DNA of 64,000 nt from Gammaproteobacteria bacterium UBA5109. Lineage in GTDB: Bacteria > Pseudomonadota > Gammaproteobacteria > Pseudomonadales > Pseudohongiellaceae. The notes under the pieces are model-generated. The model was not told the origin of the DNA, searched no databases, and saw only the letters and a list, made by a program, of their open reading frames with translations. Made by a program: the position numbers and the translations under genes. How positions within the stretch are numbered: the stretch's first letter is position 1; the number at the start of each line of letters is the position of its first letter. The DNA lies in the NCBI GenBank assembly GCA_002414385.1, contig DHZH01000001.1, positions 248,431 through 312,430 on the forward strand. The letters run 5' to 3'. Positions 26,958-35,534 of this stretch are shown one piece after another.

Positions 26958-28482
26958 GGTTTTTGCCTGCTGCTTTCTGACGTCTGTTTCTGAGAAATAT
27001 TGACATGCCGACTACAAGGCAAAGCACAATGACAGGAAAGCTGCCCCAGTAAGAAAAGGGCGTACGCCCGGTAAATACCGGAACGCTCTGACTCAGTGTT
27101 GCCACTTCAAACTGTGGGGTACGCGATAATATCTGTCCTCGTTCATCAATAATGGCACTGACACCATTGCTGGTCGCCCGGACCATATAGCGGCCGTTTT
27201 CCAGTGCCCGCATTGCGGCCATCTGCAGGTGCTGTAAAGGACCAATGGAAGCTCCGAACCAGGTGTCGTTACTGATGGTCACCAGGAAATCGGCTTCATG
27301 CGCCTGGTTCTGGACAAAATCAGGGTATACCACTTCATAGCAGATATACGGAGCCAGGGAATAACCCGAGGCCTGCAGTAATTGCTGGTCGCCCGGACCG
27401 GAAGACAGCGAAGACAGCGGCAGGGAAAATAACTGCAGAACCGGCTCCAGTAATGCAGACAAAGGTACATATTCCCCAAAAGGGACCAGTTTCTGTTTAT
27501 GGTAAATCCCGGCACCATCACCGAGAGCTGTGATGCTGTTGTAGATGTGGTTATCGTCACGGTACAGAATGCCACTGACCAGTGTGCTTTCAGTACTGCG
27601 CGCCTGGAAATCAAAAAAAGCCAGTTCATTGCTGGCACGCTGATAGAGCATGGGGATGGCAGTTTCAGGCCAGATCACGATATCGTTTTCCCACAGTGGC
27701 AAACTCAGATCGTTATAAAGGGTAAGACCTTCTTCAATAAATGCCGGATCAAATTTAAGGTTCTGATCAATATTGGCCTGTACCAGGGCAACATTGGCGC
27801 GGCGCTCCGGTACTTCTTCAACCCAGTTAAAGCGCCCGAGCATCAAACTGGTCAGCACCAGCAAAATAAGCGGTACTGCATGGACTGCGCATTGTGCCGT
27901 GGAGAGTTTCTTTTGCAGTTGCCAGTGCTGGAAAAGTTCAAACAGCAGTCCGCTGATAAATACCACGGCGAAACTGATTCCCATTACACCCAGCACCGGT
28001 GCAATATTTGCCAGCCAGGTATGCAGGTGACCATAACCCAGATAGAGCCAGGGAAAGCCGGTGAAAAGCCAGCTGCGCAACCATTCAAACAATACCCACA
28101 CTGAAGCAAAACCCATGGCAGTGCGATAGCCGCTGAACCAGCGCTGGTAGCACCAGCACTGCAGGGCAAAGAGCAGGGCCAGGCCGGCGACAAACAGGAG
28201 AGTCAGTAGGCTGGCGAAAAAACCACTGGCATTGCCGTAAACATTGATACTGACGTATACCCAGGAGGCACCGATACCAAAGATCCCCAGGCCGTAAAGC
28301 CAGCCCAGCCAGGCAGCCAGGCGCGGAGGCGTTCCCTGTATCACGAACATGAGCAGTATTACCGAAATGAACCCCAGCGGCCAGATATCGAAGGGGCTCA
28401 GGGAAAACGGAAGCAGGGCGCCGGCGGTCAGTGCCAGCAAAGCGGGCAGGCAGGCTTTGATTTTATCCCTGCTCAGCTTCAT
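26941..28482 (-). CDS. lnt: Apolipoprotein N-acyltransferase
   Basis: Inner-membrane enzyme that adds the third acyl chain to the N-terminal cysteine of lipoproteins. Six or so membrane helices fill residues 1-210, followed by a nitrilase-type periplasmic domain and a final C-terminal helix. The catalytic triad is visible: Glu in VIWPETAIP (near 268), Lys in KQKLVPFGEY (near 330) and Cys in PYICYEVVYP (near 380), spaced as in E. coli. The 513 residues are normal. It overlaps corC by 20 bases. Confidence 0.96.
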   Translation of the reverse strand: MKLSRDKIKACLPALLALTAGALLPFSLSPFDIWPLGFISVILLMFVIQGTPPRLAAWLGWLYGLGIFGIGASWVYVSINVYGNASGFFASLLTLLFVAGLALLFALQCWCYQRWFSGYRTAMGFASVWVLFEWLRSWLFTGFPWLYLGYGHLHTWLANIAPVLGVMGISFAVVFISGLLFELFQHWQLQKKLSTAQCAVHAVPLILLVLTSLMLGRFNWVEEVPERRANVALVQANIDQNLKFDPAFIEEGLTLYNDLSLPLWENDIVIWPETAIPMLYQRASNELAFFDFQARSTESTLVSGILYRDDNHIYNSITALGDGAGIYHKQKLVPFGEYVPLSALLEPVLQLFSLPLSSLSSGPGDQQLLQASGYSLAPYICYEVVYPDFVQNQAHEADFLVTISNDTWFGASIGPLQHLQMAAMRALENGRYMVRATSNGVSAIIDERGQILSRTPQFEVATLSQSVPVFTGRTPFSYWGSFPVIVLCLVVGMSIFLRNRRQKAAGKNHAQPD

Positions 28483-29341
28483 CGAAAAATTCTTTTGCCA
28501 GGCTGGAACTGACTTCTATGAGACGAATTTTGCGGCCGTCGGCATTAAGTATTTTGAAGACATAGGGGCCGATACCAATGCGCTCATTGCGGCTGGGAAT
28601 ATGTCCGAACTGATTTAACAGCAGCCCGCCGATGGTGCCCATATCCTCGCTGGAAAAACTGCTGTGGAAGTATTCATTAAAATCATCCAGCGGGGTGATT
28701 GCCTTGACGATATAGCGTTCTCCGTCAGCAGTCTTGATATAGTCTTCTTCATCAATGTCATGCTCGTCCTCGATCTCACCGACGATCTGTTCGAGGATGT
28801 CCTCAATGGTGACCGCGCCAGCCAGCCCGCCATATTCATCGATGACGATTGCCATATGATTGCGGTTTTCGCGGAATTCCTTGAGCAGTACGTTCAGGCG
28901 TTTGGATTCCGGAATGAAGGTGGCTTCACGCACAATATCCTTGATGTTAAAGCGCTTGGTATCGCTGCTTTCCAGCAACAGGGGAATGAGGTCCTTGGCC
29001 AGCAGGATACCGATGATATCGTCACTGTTTTCACCACTTACCGGAAAACGGGAATGTCCGCTACCGGTAACAATCTGCAGAATTTCCTCCAGGCTATCCC
29101 TGGTGCCCAGGGTAGCGATCTGGGACCGCGGAATCATGATTTCCCGTACCTGCATATCACCGACCTGCAGTGCGCCTTCAATAATGCTCAGCGCTTCAGT
29201 GTCGATAATCTGCGCCTCATGGGCAAGGCGCATCTGTTCTATCAGACTCCGCTTATCTGCTGGTTGATCGCCGAAAAGTGCTTTGATTTTATCGATCCAG
29301 GACAGTTGTCCCGGATCGTTGCTTGATTGATCGTCTGCCAT
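28463..29341 (-). CDS. corC: CorC-family CBS-domain protein (magnesium/cobalt efflux)
   Basis: The 292 residues comprise a CBS pair (about 65-190, starting MIPRSQIATLGTRDSLEEIL) and a CorC_HlyC domain (about 205-285). The conserved linker MAIVIDEYGGLAGAVTIEDI is present. There is no N-terminal DUF21 membrane domain, which defines the soluble CorC/YbeX class. It is linked to magnesium and cobalt homeostasis and, more recently, to ribosome-related functions through its ybeZ-ybeY-ybeX context. Confidence 0.93.
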   Translation of the reverse strand: MADDQSSNDPGQLSWIDKIKALFGDQPADKRSLIEQMRLAHEAQIIDTEALSIIEGALQVGDMQVREIMIPRSQIATLGTRDSLEEILQIVTGSGHSRFPVSGENSDDIIGILLAKDLIPLLLESSDTKRFNIKDIVREATFIPESKRLNVLLKEFRENRNHMAIVIDEYGGLAGAVTIEDILEQIVGEIEDEHDIDEEDYIKTADGERYIVKAITPLDDFNEYFHSSFSSEDMGTIGGLLLNQFGHIPSRNERIGIGPYVFKILNADGRKIRLIEVSSSLAKEFFDEAEQG

Positions 29342-29355
29342 CCGCTGTTTTGGTC

Positions 29356-29832
29356 TTAGTGCTCTGTGTGTGATTCGTAAGGGTTAGCATAGCCCAGTTT
29401 GGCCAAAATAACCCCCTCCAGGGTTTCCATGGTTTCAGCCTGGGCATCATGCTGGTGGTCGTAACCGAGCAGATGCAGTAAGCCGTGGACCGTCATGTGA
29501 GCCCAGTGGGCCTGGGCTGATTTATTCTGCTCACGTGCTTCTCGCTCAACAATCTGGGTGCAAATAGCCAGGTCGCCAAGCAATTCCGAAGCGCTGTTTT
29601 CGGGAATGTCATTGTAGGTAAAGGACAGAACATTGGTCGGCCCTTTTTTCTGCCGGAAGTTCTGGTTCAGTTCGGCAGATTCCGTTTCATCGACCAGACG
29701 GATACCGACTTCGCAGTGTCGGCCCTCATGTTCCAGGCAGGCGAATACGGTATTGCTCCAGTGCTGAAATTCCTTTTTGCCAGGAACTGACTGCGTTCCG
29801 GAGTTATTCATCAGATCAATTGTCACGCTCAT
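29356..29832 (-). CDS. ybeY: Endoribonuclease YbeY (rRNA maturation factor)
   Basis: Single-strand endoribonuclease used in 16S rRNA 3' maturation and ribosome quality control. The zinc motif HGLLHLLGYDHQHD is complete (three histidines). The start at 29832 (MSVTIDLMNN) gives 158 residues, the family length. A longer open frame reaching 30054 lies entirely inside phoL and would add an unrelated tail. With this start it overlaps phoL by 17 bases and ends 14 bases before corC. Confidence 0.93.
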   Translation of the reverse strand: MSVTIDLMNNSGTQSVPGKKEFQHWSNTVFACLEHEGRHCEVGIRLVDETESAELNQNFRQKKGPTNVLSFTYNDIPENSASELLGDLAICTQIVEREAREQNKSAQAHWAHMTVHGLLHLLGYDHQHDAQAETMETLEGVILAKLGYANPYESHTEH

Positions 29833-30868
29833 GCCGGCGCTCCTGCTCCGGATTGTCAGATTTCGGCAGACTGGATATGTTTTTCCGGTCGTGTGCTTCA
29901 TAGGCTTCGACAACGCGTTGAACGATGGGGTGACGCACGACATCCCTGGCCGTGAAATAGGAAAAGCTGACGCCTTCAGTGCCCTGTAGAATACTGCTGA
30001 CATGAACCAGACCGGAACGTTCCCCCTTGGGCAAGTCAATCTGGGTGATATCACCGGTTATGATCGCGGTGGAACCGAAACCGATGCGTGTCAGAAACAT
30101 TTTCATCTGCGAACTGGTGGTGTTCTGGCTTTCATCCAGAATGATAAAAGAGTTATTCAGGGTACGGCCACGCATATAGGCCAGCGGGGCGACCTCAATG
30201 ACATTGCGTTCAATCAGTTTTGCCACGCGCTCAAAGCCCAGCATTTCGTAAAGGGCATCATAAAGCGGACGCAGATAGGGATCGACTTTCTGTGCCAGAT
30301 CACCCGGTAAAAAGCCCAGTTTTTCACCGGCTTCAACGGCAGGTCGCACCAGCAGAATGCGGTTGACCCGGTCATTCACCAGTGCTTCAACGGCACAGGC
30401 AACCGCCAGGTAGGTTTTACCGGTGCCGGCAGGGCCAATACCAAAATTGATATCGTTGCGCATGATGGCCCGCACGTATTCATTCTGATGATTACTGCGG
30501 GGCTTGATGGATAATTTGGGTGTGCGCAGGAACTGGACACTCTGTTCCGGGGCTTCCTCATCCACGCTCTCGGGTTCTTCCACTACATCGTCATGCATAT
30601 GCTCCTGAATAATCAGATGCACCTGCGAAGGACTCAGAGGTTCCCGGTTTTCCGTCAGTTTGTACAGGCCTTCCAGAATCTGGGAAGCAATACTGACAGC
30701 AGCAGCATCGCCGATCAGCGTAAACAGGTTACCCCGACTCTGTATCTTGATATGCAGTCTTTGCTCTATTTGCTGGATATGCTCGTTCAGGCGGCCGCTG
30801 AGATTGGCCAGGCGATGCGGATTTTCAGGCTCCAAACTGAGCCTGTATGCTTGATTATCACTAGTCAT
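29816..30868 (-). CDS. phoL: PhoH-like ATPase (PhoL/YbeZ)
   Basis: The N-terminal KH-like/oligomerisation region (about 1-120) is followed by a PhoH ATPase core with Walker A GPAGTGKT at 145-152 and Walker B FIILDESQNTT (usually DEAQNTT) near 240. YbeZ acts with YbeY in RNA metabolism, which the adjacency supports. The start is at the first ATG of the frame (MTSDNQAY); no strong ribosome site is visible. Confidence 0.94.
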   Translation of the reverse strand: MTSDNQAYRLSLEPENPHRLANLSGRLNEHIQQIEQRLHIKIQSRGNLFTLIGDAAAVSIASQILEGLYKLTENREPLSPSQVHLIIQEHMHDDVVEEPESVDEEAPEQSVQFLRTPKLSIKPRSNHQNEYVRAIMRNDINFGIGPAGTGKTYLAVACAVEALVNDRVNRILLVRPAVEAGEKLGFLPGDLAQKVDPYLRPLYDALYEMLGFERVAKLIERNVIEVAPLAYMRGRTLNNSFIILDESQNTTSSQMKMFLTRIGFGSTAIITGDITQIDLPKGERSGLVHVSSILQGTEGVSFSYFTARDVVRHPIVQRVVEAYEAHDRKNISSLPKSDNPEQERRHERDN

Positions 30869-30952
30869 TTAACGGGGACATTGCCTCCTGAATACCCTGA
30901 TTACTGGCAGTATACCAAGGGAAGTCGTTATAGGCATAAATTTTTTGTGTAT

Positions 30953-32278
30953 TCAAGCAGTTAACTCACCGCGCAGCGAATTTGGCAGCGCTTCGGTGAT
31001 CTTCACCGGCACAAGCTGACCAATCAGCTCCCGGTCATCACTGCGGAAATTCACGACCCGGTTGTTTTCCGTTCTGCCCTGCAACTGACCGGGGTCTTTT
31101 CGGGAGGGGCCGGTGACCAGGATATATTCCACCGTGCCTACCATGGCCTCGGAGATGCTGTTGGCATGCTGCAGGATGCGTTCCTGCAATATGGCCAGAC
31201 GCTGCTTTTTGACCTGTTCCGGCGTGTCGTCCTTAAGATCTGCTGCCGGTGTCCCCGGACGGGCGCTGTAGATAAAACTGAAGGAATGATCAAAGCCAAT
31301 CTCGGCAATCAGGTTCATGGTGTCTTCAAAATCTTTTTCAGTTTCACCGGGAAAGCCGATAATAAAGTCCGAACTGATACTGATATTGGGTCGAATTGCC
31401 CGCAACTTACGGATAGTGGATTTGTATTCGAGCACGGTATGGTTGCGTTTCATCATGGCCAGAATTCGATCCGATCCACTTTGTACCGGCAGGTGCAGGT
31501 GACTGACCAGTTCCGGAATATTCCCGTAGGCATCAATCAGGTTCTGATTGAATTCCACCGGATGCGAAGTGGTATAACGGATACGCTCTATACCGTCGAT
31601 AGCCGAGATATAGGTAATCAGGGTCGCCAGGTCAATCACGTCACCTTCATGACTGAGTCCGCGGTAGGCATTGACGTTCTGTCCCAGCAGATTCAGTTCC
31701 CGTACGCCCTGGCCAGCCAGATGCACGGCTTCAGTGAGAATATCATCCAGCGGACGGCTGACTTCCTCACCTCGGGTATAGGGCACCACGCAAAATGAAC
31801 AGTATTTACTGCAGCCTTCCTGAATCGTCAGAAAGGCCTGACATTCAGCCGCTTTGGGCTGTGGCAGGCGGTCAAATTTTTCAATTTCGGGAAAAGTGAT
31901 GTCCACGACCGGACTGCCCCGGCGCTCGGATTTCAGCATCTCGGGCAATCGATGCAGGGTCTGCGGGCCAAAAACCACGTCGACATAGGGCGCGCGTTTG
32001 CCGATCAGTTCACCTTCCTGGGAGGCAACGCAGCCACCCACGGCGATTTTAAGTCCGGGTCGTTTTTCTTTCAGGTGACGCCAGCGGCCAAGCTGATGAA
32101 AAACCTTCTCCTGGGCTTTTTCCCGGATTGAGCAGGTGTTCAGCAACAGCACATCGGCATCCTCAGCCGAATCGACAGGAACCATATCGTCGCTCTCGTG
32201 CAGCAAATCGAGCATACGGGCACTGTCATACTCGTTCATCTGGCAACCGTGAGTTTTAATGAAGACCTTTTTTGACAT
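30953..32278 (-). CDS. miaB: tRNA-2-methylthio-N6-dimethylallyladenosine synthase MiaB
   Basis: Radical SAM methylthiotransferase that converts i6A37 to ms2i6A37 in tRNAs. The 441 residues have the N-terminal MTTase domain with its auxiliary cluster cysteines (THGCQMNEYDSA, LLNTCSIRE, VGGCVASQ), the radical SAM triad CSKYCSFC near residues 157-164, and a C-terminal TRAM domain (about 375-440). It heads the miaB-phoL-ybeY-corC-lnt run. miaE, which hydroxylates this product, is 13 kb away at 45557. Confidence 0.97.
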   Translation of the reverse strand: MSKKVFIKTHGCQMNEYDSARMLDLLHESDDMVPVDSAEDADVLLLNTCSIREKAQEKVFHQLGRWRHLKEKRPGLKIAVGGCVASQEGELIGKRAPYVDVVFGPQTLHRLPEMLKSERRGSPVVDITFPEIEKFDRLPQPKAAECQAFLTIQEGCSKYCSFCVVPYTRGEEVSRPLDDILTEAVHLAGQGVRELNLLGQNVNAYRGLSHEGDVIDLATLITYISAIDGIERIRYTTSHPVEFNQNLIDAYGNIPELVSHLHLPVQSGSDRILAMMKRNHTVLEYKSTIRKLRAIRPNISISSDFIIGFPGETEKDFEDTMNLIAEIGFDHSFSFIYSARPGTPAADLKDDTPEQVKKQRLAILQERILQHANSISEAMVGTVEYILVTGPSRKDPGQLQGRTENNRVVNFRSDDRELIGQLVPVKITEALPNSLRGELTA

Positions 32279-32394
32279 AAACTCTGATAGACACAGTAAT
32301 CAAGAGGGGCGGCATTATAGCTTCCAGGCCTTGAAAAGGCGATGCCTGCCCCAATTTATTAGCTATACATCATTTACAGTAAACGGGTATTAAG

Positions 32395-32730
32395 ATGGCC
32401 GATTCCGGTAAAACCAGAAAAATATTCAAGGTAACTTTTCTCAATAAAGGGCAGGTTTATGAAGTCTTTGCCGAGGATGTTTACCAGAGCGAATTGTGGG
32501 GCTTTATCGAAATTGAGGATTTTGTTTTTGGTGAGCGCACCCAGGTAGTCGTTGACCCCTCGGAAGAAAAGCTTAAAGCAGAATTTGAAGGCGTCAAACG
32601 CAGCTTCATTCCAATGCAGGCGATTATCCGTATTGATGAAGTGGAAAAAGAAGGCGTGGCGAAGATTTCCGATGGCGAAAAAATCAAGCCGTTTCCGACG
32701 CTGGTAACAACACCTCCCAGCTCTCAATAA
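32395..32730 (+). CDS. DUF1820 family protein
   Basis: A small acidic soluble protein of 111 residues that matches the DUF1820 pattern: IFKVTFLNKGQVYEVFAEDV at the start, then WGFIEIEDFVFGE and VKRSFIPMQAIIRIDEVE. It is common in Gammaproteobacteria, with no known function. It is divergent from miaB. Its stop is followed directly by the repeat-rich gap. Confidence 0.9.
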   Translation: MADSGKTRKIFKVTFLNKGQVYEVFAEDVYQSELWGFIEIEDFVFGERTQVVVDPSEEKLKAEFEGVKRSFIPMQAIIRIDEVEKEGVAKISDGEKIKPFPTLVTTPPSSQ

Positions 32731-33226
32731 TTGCTATTGCGCTTGGAATCAAATTTGTAGGAGCGGCTTTAGCCGCGAACAGGTTCTTTGGGACCAAGGG
32801 CTACCGCGTCCTGCTATCGCCCTTTACCTACGGTCCAGCCGCCCATCACAGATGGGCGTCGTTCGGCTGCGCACAAAGCCGTGCTTTGTAAACGCTTGCC
32901 TCACCCATGTAGGCAAGGGCTACCGCGTCCTGCTATCGCCCTTTACCTACATCCATGTAGGCAAGGGCTACCGCGTCCTGCTATCGCCCTTTACCTACAT
33001 CCATGTAGGCAAAGTCCCTCCTACGGAGTCGATGCATGTAGGAGCGGCTTTAGCCGCGAACACTTTAGTGACATAAATCACGTTTTGGCGGCGATAATTT
33101 GAATTACCGGCAGTTTCAGGCACTGATTGCAGTTTGATATCCTAAGTTTGTGATTCATCTCACTTTTTTTTGACAACTCTGATTTAGTATGTGAGCTATC
33201 GATGAAAAAGCAGTAGGTGAAACACA
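32731..33226. repeat. Intergenic REP-like repeat cluster 2
   Basis: A 496-base gap. Two direct copies of TGTAGGAGCGGCTTTAGCCG (32756 and 33037) bracket a composite of repeats. Inside, GGGCTACCGCGTCCTGCTAT occurs near 32798 and twice more in a 48-base tandem array. The reverse complement of this segment is in the cluster at 3169-3212. After 33062 the sequence is plain A/T-rich promoter-like DNA up to the PilZ-like gene. The longest open frames here are by-products of the 48-base period, which is divisible by three. Confidence 0.85.
32905..33000. repeat. 48-base tandem repeat, two full copies plus a partial third
   Basis: Units begin CCATGTAGGCAAGGGCTACC at 32905 and 32953, exactly 48 bases apart and identical by eye. 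A third copy begins at 33001 (CCATGTAGGCAAAG) but diverges after about 12 bases. There are no unique spacers, so this is not a CRISPR array. Confidence 0.92.
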
Positions 33227-33661
33227 ATGACAAGCCAGCAAATCATACAGTCAAACCTCAGACGACTGGAAAGAAGAATCCTGCCGCGCTGTGAATTGGA
33301 CACCCAGGTTGAAGTCAGTCTGGAATCTCGCGGAGAGATCAGGGAATACTCTGTAAAAAGCATTAATATTTCCATGAGGGCAATTGAGCTTTCCTGCGGT
33401 GATGCGCTTATTCAGGCCATTCTTGCCCAGAGTACTTATCCCCATGAATGTGAAGTCAGCTTTTCCATTCCCGGTCAGAGCAAAGAATATAATTTCACTA
33501 CCCATGTAGTGACTCACAGGCGCCTGTCGCAGAACGAATACCAGCTGGTTCTGCGCTTTTGTGAAATGAAAAAATCAGTGCAGGAAAAACTGCTCGACGG
33601 CCTGACTACAATTCAGGTTGCAAGAACAGGTCCTGCCAAAGCCATGTCGATGGCGAGTTAG
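33227..33661 (+). CDS. PilZ-domain-like protein
   Basis: The 144-residue protein has RRLERR near residues 12-17, matching the RxxxR arm of cyclic-di-GMP-binding PilZ domains. About 35 residues later NISMRAIEL sits where the (D/N)xSxxG motif is expected. The usual glycine is replaced by alanine, so c-di-GMP binding is uncertain. The remainder (CEVSFSIPG, THVVTHRRLSQNEYQLVLRF) fits the PilZ beta-barrel. The start is supported by AGGTGA six bases upstream. A role in surface behaviour, perhaps with the pilus locus, is only an inference. Confidence 0.6.
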   Translation: MTSQQIIQSNLRRLERRILPRCELDTQVEVSLESRGEIREYSVKSINISMRAIELSCGDALIQAILAQSTYPHECEVSFSIPGQSKEYNFTTHVVTHRRLSQNEYQLVLRFCEMKKSVQEKLLDGLTTIQVARTGPAKAMSMAS

Positions 33662-33664
33662 GAA

Positions 33665-34309
33665 TTATTTATTCGGGTTATTGACCGGCAGGCGCAGGGC
33701 TGAATTGATTGCCTGTTCCAGATAATTCGGTTCATCGGTTCCTATACGAAAACGCCGTCCGCTTTTCATCTTGATTTCCACCGCGTCAAAGCCTGAAACG
33801 TTGTAAAGCCACTGCCCTATAGGGTGGAAACGAATGCCCCAGCCCCACCACCACTTGTTGCTCACTCTGCTGCAATTTTCAATGTCGTGGATTTTTTCGT
33901 GTTTGCGAATCAGGCCTGGGCCAAAAAACCACAAAATTTCAGTTTCACTGACCCGGACAGTGAGGGTGCAGAAGAGCACTGCGATGACAGTCAGAATAAT
34001 ACGGGCAGGATTAGGCAGTAGCAAAAAGTAGTCCAGCATTCCGTAAACCAAAAGCAGGATCAACAGAATAGTCCAGCCGATCTGGGTATGTTGATAGGCT
34101 TTGAAATCTTCCCGCAATAACAAGGTATTGCTTTCAAGTTTGAACACGGCCGCCAGTGCCTTGAGCGACTCGCTGGAAGCACTGCCATCATTTTCTATTC
34201 TCTGAATGGTGCGTAAACTGATGCCACAGGCTGTTGCCAGTTCATCCTGGGACCAGTGCTTTTCATTGCGCAGTTTTTTGATCAGTGCTGAATCGAGTTT
34301 CATATCCAT
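33665..34309 (-). CDS. Xre-family HTH regulator with two membrane helices
   Basis: The start at 34309 (AGGAAG, six bases upstream) gives 214 residues. An HTH_3 domain covers about 8-62 (LRNEKHWSQDELATACGISL). Two adjacent hydrophobic helices follow (about 80-100 and 105-125), then a soluble C-terminal part with EIKMKSGRRFRIGTDEPNYL. The layout suggests a membrane-tethered regulator or a sensor of envelope state. It is convergent with the PilZ-like gene, with three bases between stops. Confidence 0.8.
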   Translation of the reverse strand: MDMKLDSALIKKLRNEKHWSQDELATACGISLRTIQRIENDGSASSESLKALAAVFKLESNTLLLREDFKAYQHTQIGWTILLILLLVYGMLDYFLLLPNPARIILTVIAVLFCTLTVRVSETEILWFFGPGLIRKHEKIHDIENCSRVSNKWWWGWGIRFHPIGQWLYNVSGFDAVEIKMKSGRRFRIGTDEPNYLEQAINSALRLPVNNPNK

Positions 34310-34402
34310 TGCGGGCTTCCTGTGGGAAAGATTGCAAGACATTATCCACATAAAACCGCTGCTTATGCTGACATCGTTACGTCAGTTTTACGTCACTTAT
34401 AT

Positions 34403-34426
34403 GCCAACATGCCAACATGCCAACAT
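34403..34426. repeat. Three 8-base tandem repeats
   Basis: GCCAACAT occurs three times in a row in the gap between hemH and the Xre regulator gene, a short simple repeat that may vary by slippage. Confidence 0.8.
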
Positions 34427-34446
34427 GTCACATATCAGGGTAAGGC

Positions 34447-35472
34447 TTATTGTTCTCCGGCAAAATCATTGATCCAGCCAGCCAGACAATCAAGCCAGGC
34501 CTCATTGTCATTCAGGCAGGGAACATAAATTAGCTCCTCTCCACCGGCAGCAGTGAAGGTTTCACTGCCCTGAATTTTAATTTCTTCCAGGGTCTCCAGG
34601 CAATCAGTGACAAATGCCGGGCACAGGACCAGCAGTTTCTTTACCCCATTCCTGCCCAGCTTCACCAGGGTCTCCTCGGTACTGGGTTCCAGCCATTTGG
34701 CCCTCCCCAGTCTGGACTGGTAGGCAACACTGTATTGTGTTTTCTGCAGACCAGCCTGCTCGGCAAACAGTTTCGTGGTAGTCAGCACCTGATGCCGGTA
34801 ACAGGTGGCATGGGCTGGAGAGGGGACTTCACAGCAGTTTTCCTGTTTCAGGCAATGTGCGCCGGTCGGGTCGGCACGGGTGATATGCAATTCCGGCAGG
34901 CCATGATAGGAGAACAGTACGTGGTCAAAGTTCTGCTGCAAGCCTGATTGTGAGGAGTTGACCAGGGACTGAATGTAGTCCTGCCTGTCAAAGAAAGGCT
35001 TTAAGGTCTTTAGTTTGATATTGAGCCGCTGCGCCCTGATGACTCTTTCGGCTTCCTTTACGGAAGTCGTCACCGTGCTGTCTGCAAAATGTGGGTACAG
35101 GGGGATATAAAGAACTTCTTCCACGCCATCAATCGCAGCAAGTGTCTTTAATTGTGATTCGATTGAAGGCTTGCCGTAGCGCATGGCCATGGCAATGGGG
35201 ACCCCGGTTTTTTCCTGTAATGCGGCCAGAAGCTGATTGGAAAGCGAGACCAGTGGTGATCCCTGTTCGGTCCAGACTGACTGATAGGCCTCAGCAGTGG
35301 CTGCAGGACGTTTTGGCAGCACCAGTAGATACACAATCAGGGCGCGTAAAGCCCAGGGTAACTGGATAACATAAGGGTCCATGAGGAACTGTTTGAGATA
35401 ATCCCTGACTTCCGGTATTTCCGGGGCATCAGGAGAACCGAGGTTGGCCAGCAATACAGCCTTGCTTTGCAT
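34447..35472 (-). CDS. hemH: Ferrochelatase with internal four-cysteine insertion
   Basis: Inserts Fe(II) into protoporphyrin IX (or coproporphyrin) in the last steps of haem synthesis. The N-terminus AVLLANLGSPDAPE matches HemH. The catalytic His lies in FSYHGLP, and the acidic motif DCLETLEEI is near residue 290. The start at 35472 (MQSKAVLL) fits homologues best; an in-frame ATG 12 codons upstream (35508) is possible. Four cysteines in a C-x5-CC-x9-C pattern follow the active site (219, 225, 226 and 236 counted from the upstream start). That arrangement fits ferrochelatases with an internal [2Fe-2S] cluster. Confidence 0.93.
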   Translation of the reverse strand: MQSKAVLLANLGSPDAPEIPEVRDYLKQFLMDPYVIQLPWALRALIVYLLVLPKRPAATAEAYQSVWTEQGSPLVSLSNQLLAALQEKTGVPIAMAMRYGKPSIESQLKTLAAIDGVEEVLYIPLYPHFADSTVTTSVKEAERVIRAQRLNIKLKTLKPFFDRQDYIQSLVNSSQSGLQQNFDHVLFSYHGLPELHITRADPTGAHCLKQENCCEVPSPAHATCYRHQVLTTTKLFAEQAGLQKTQYSVAYQSRLGRAKWLEPSTEETLVKLGRNGVKKLLVLCPAFVTDCLETLEEIKIQGSETFTAAGGEELIYVPCLNDNEAWLDCLAGWINDFAGEQ

Positions 35473-35534
35473 GTTCTTTAATCCGTGAGTCTGTTTTAAT
35501 CGCTTCATTGTAGCGCTTTTGGTACGTCGTATTC

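Noticed and set aside
29833..30054. Longer ybeY reading frame
   Set aside because: The extra 74 codons lie inside phoL and do not resemble YbeY. The family-length start at 29832 is preferred.
32905..33012. Possible CRISPR array
   Set aside because: Units are directly abutting with no unique spacers, and there are no cas genes.
32788..33102. Open frames of 70-104 codons with internal repeats (GKGYRVLLSPFTY, HPCRQGLPRPAIALYL)
   Set aside because: They arise from the 48-base tandem repeat, whose length is a multiple of three. No ribosome site and no protein-like composition; the DNA is a REP-like intergenic cluster.
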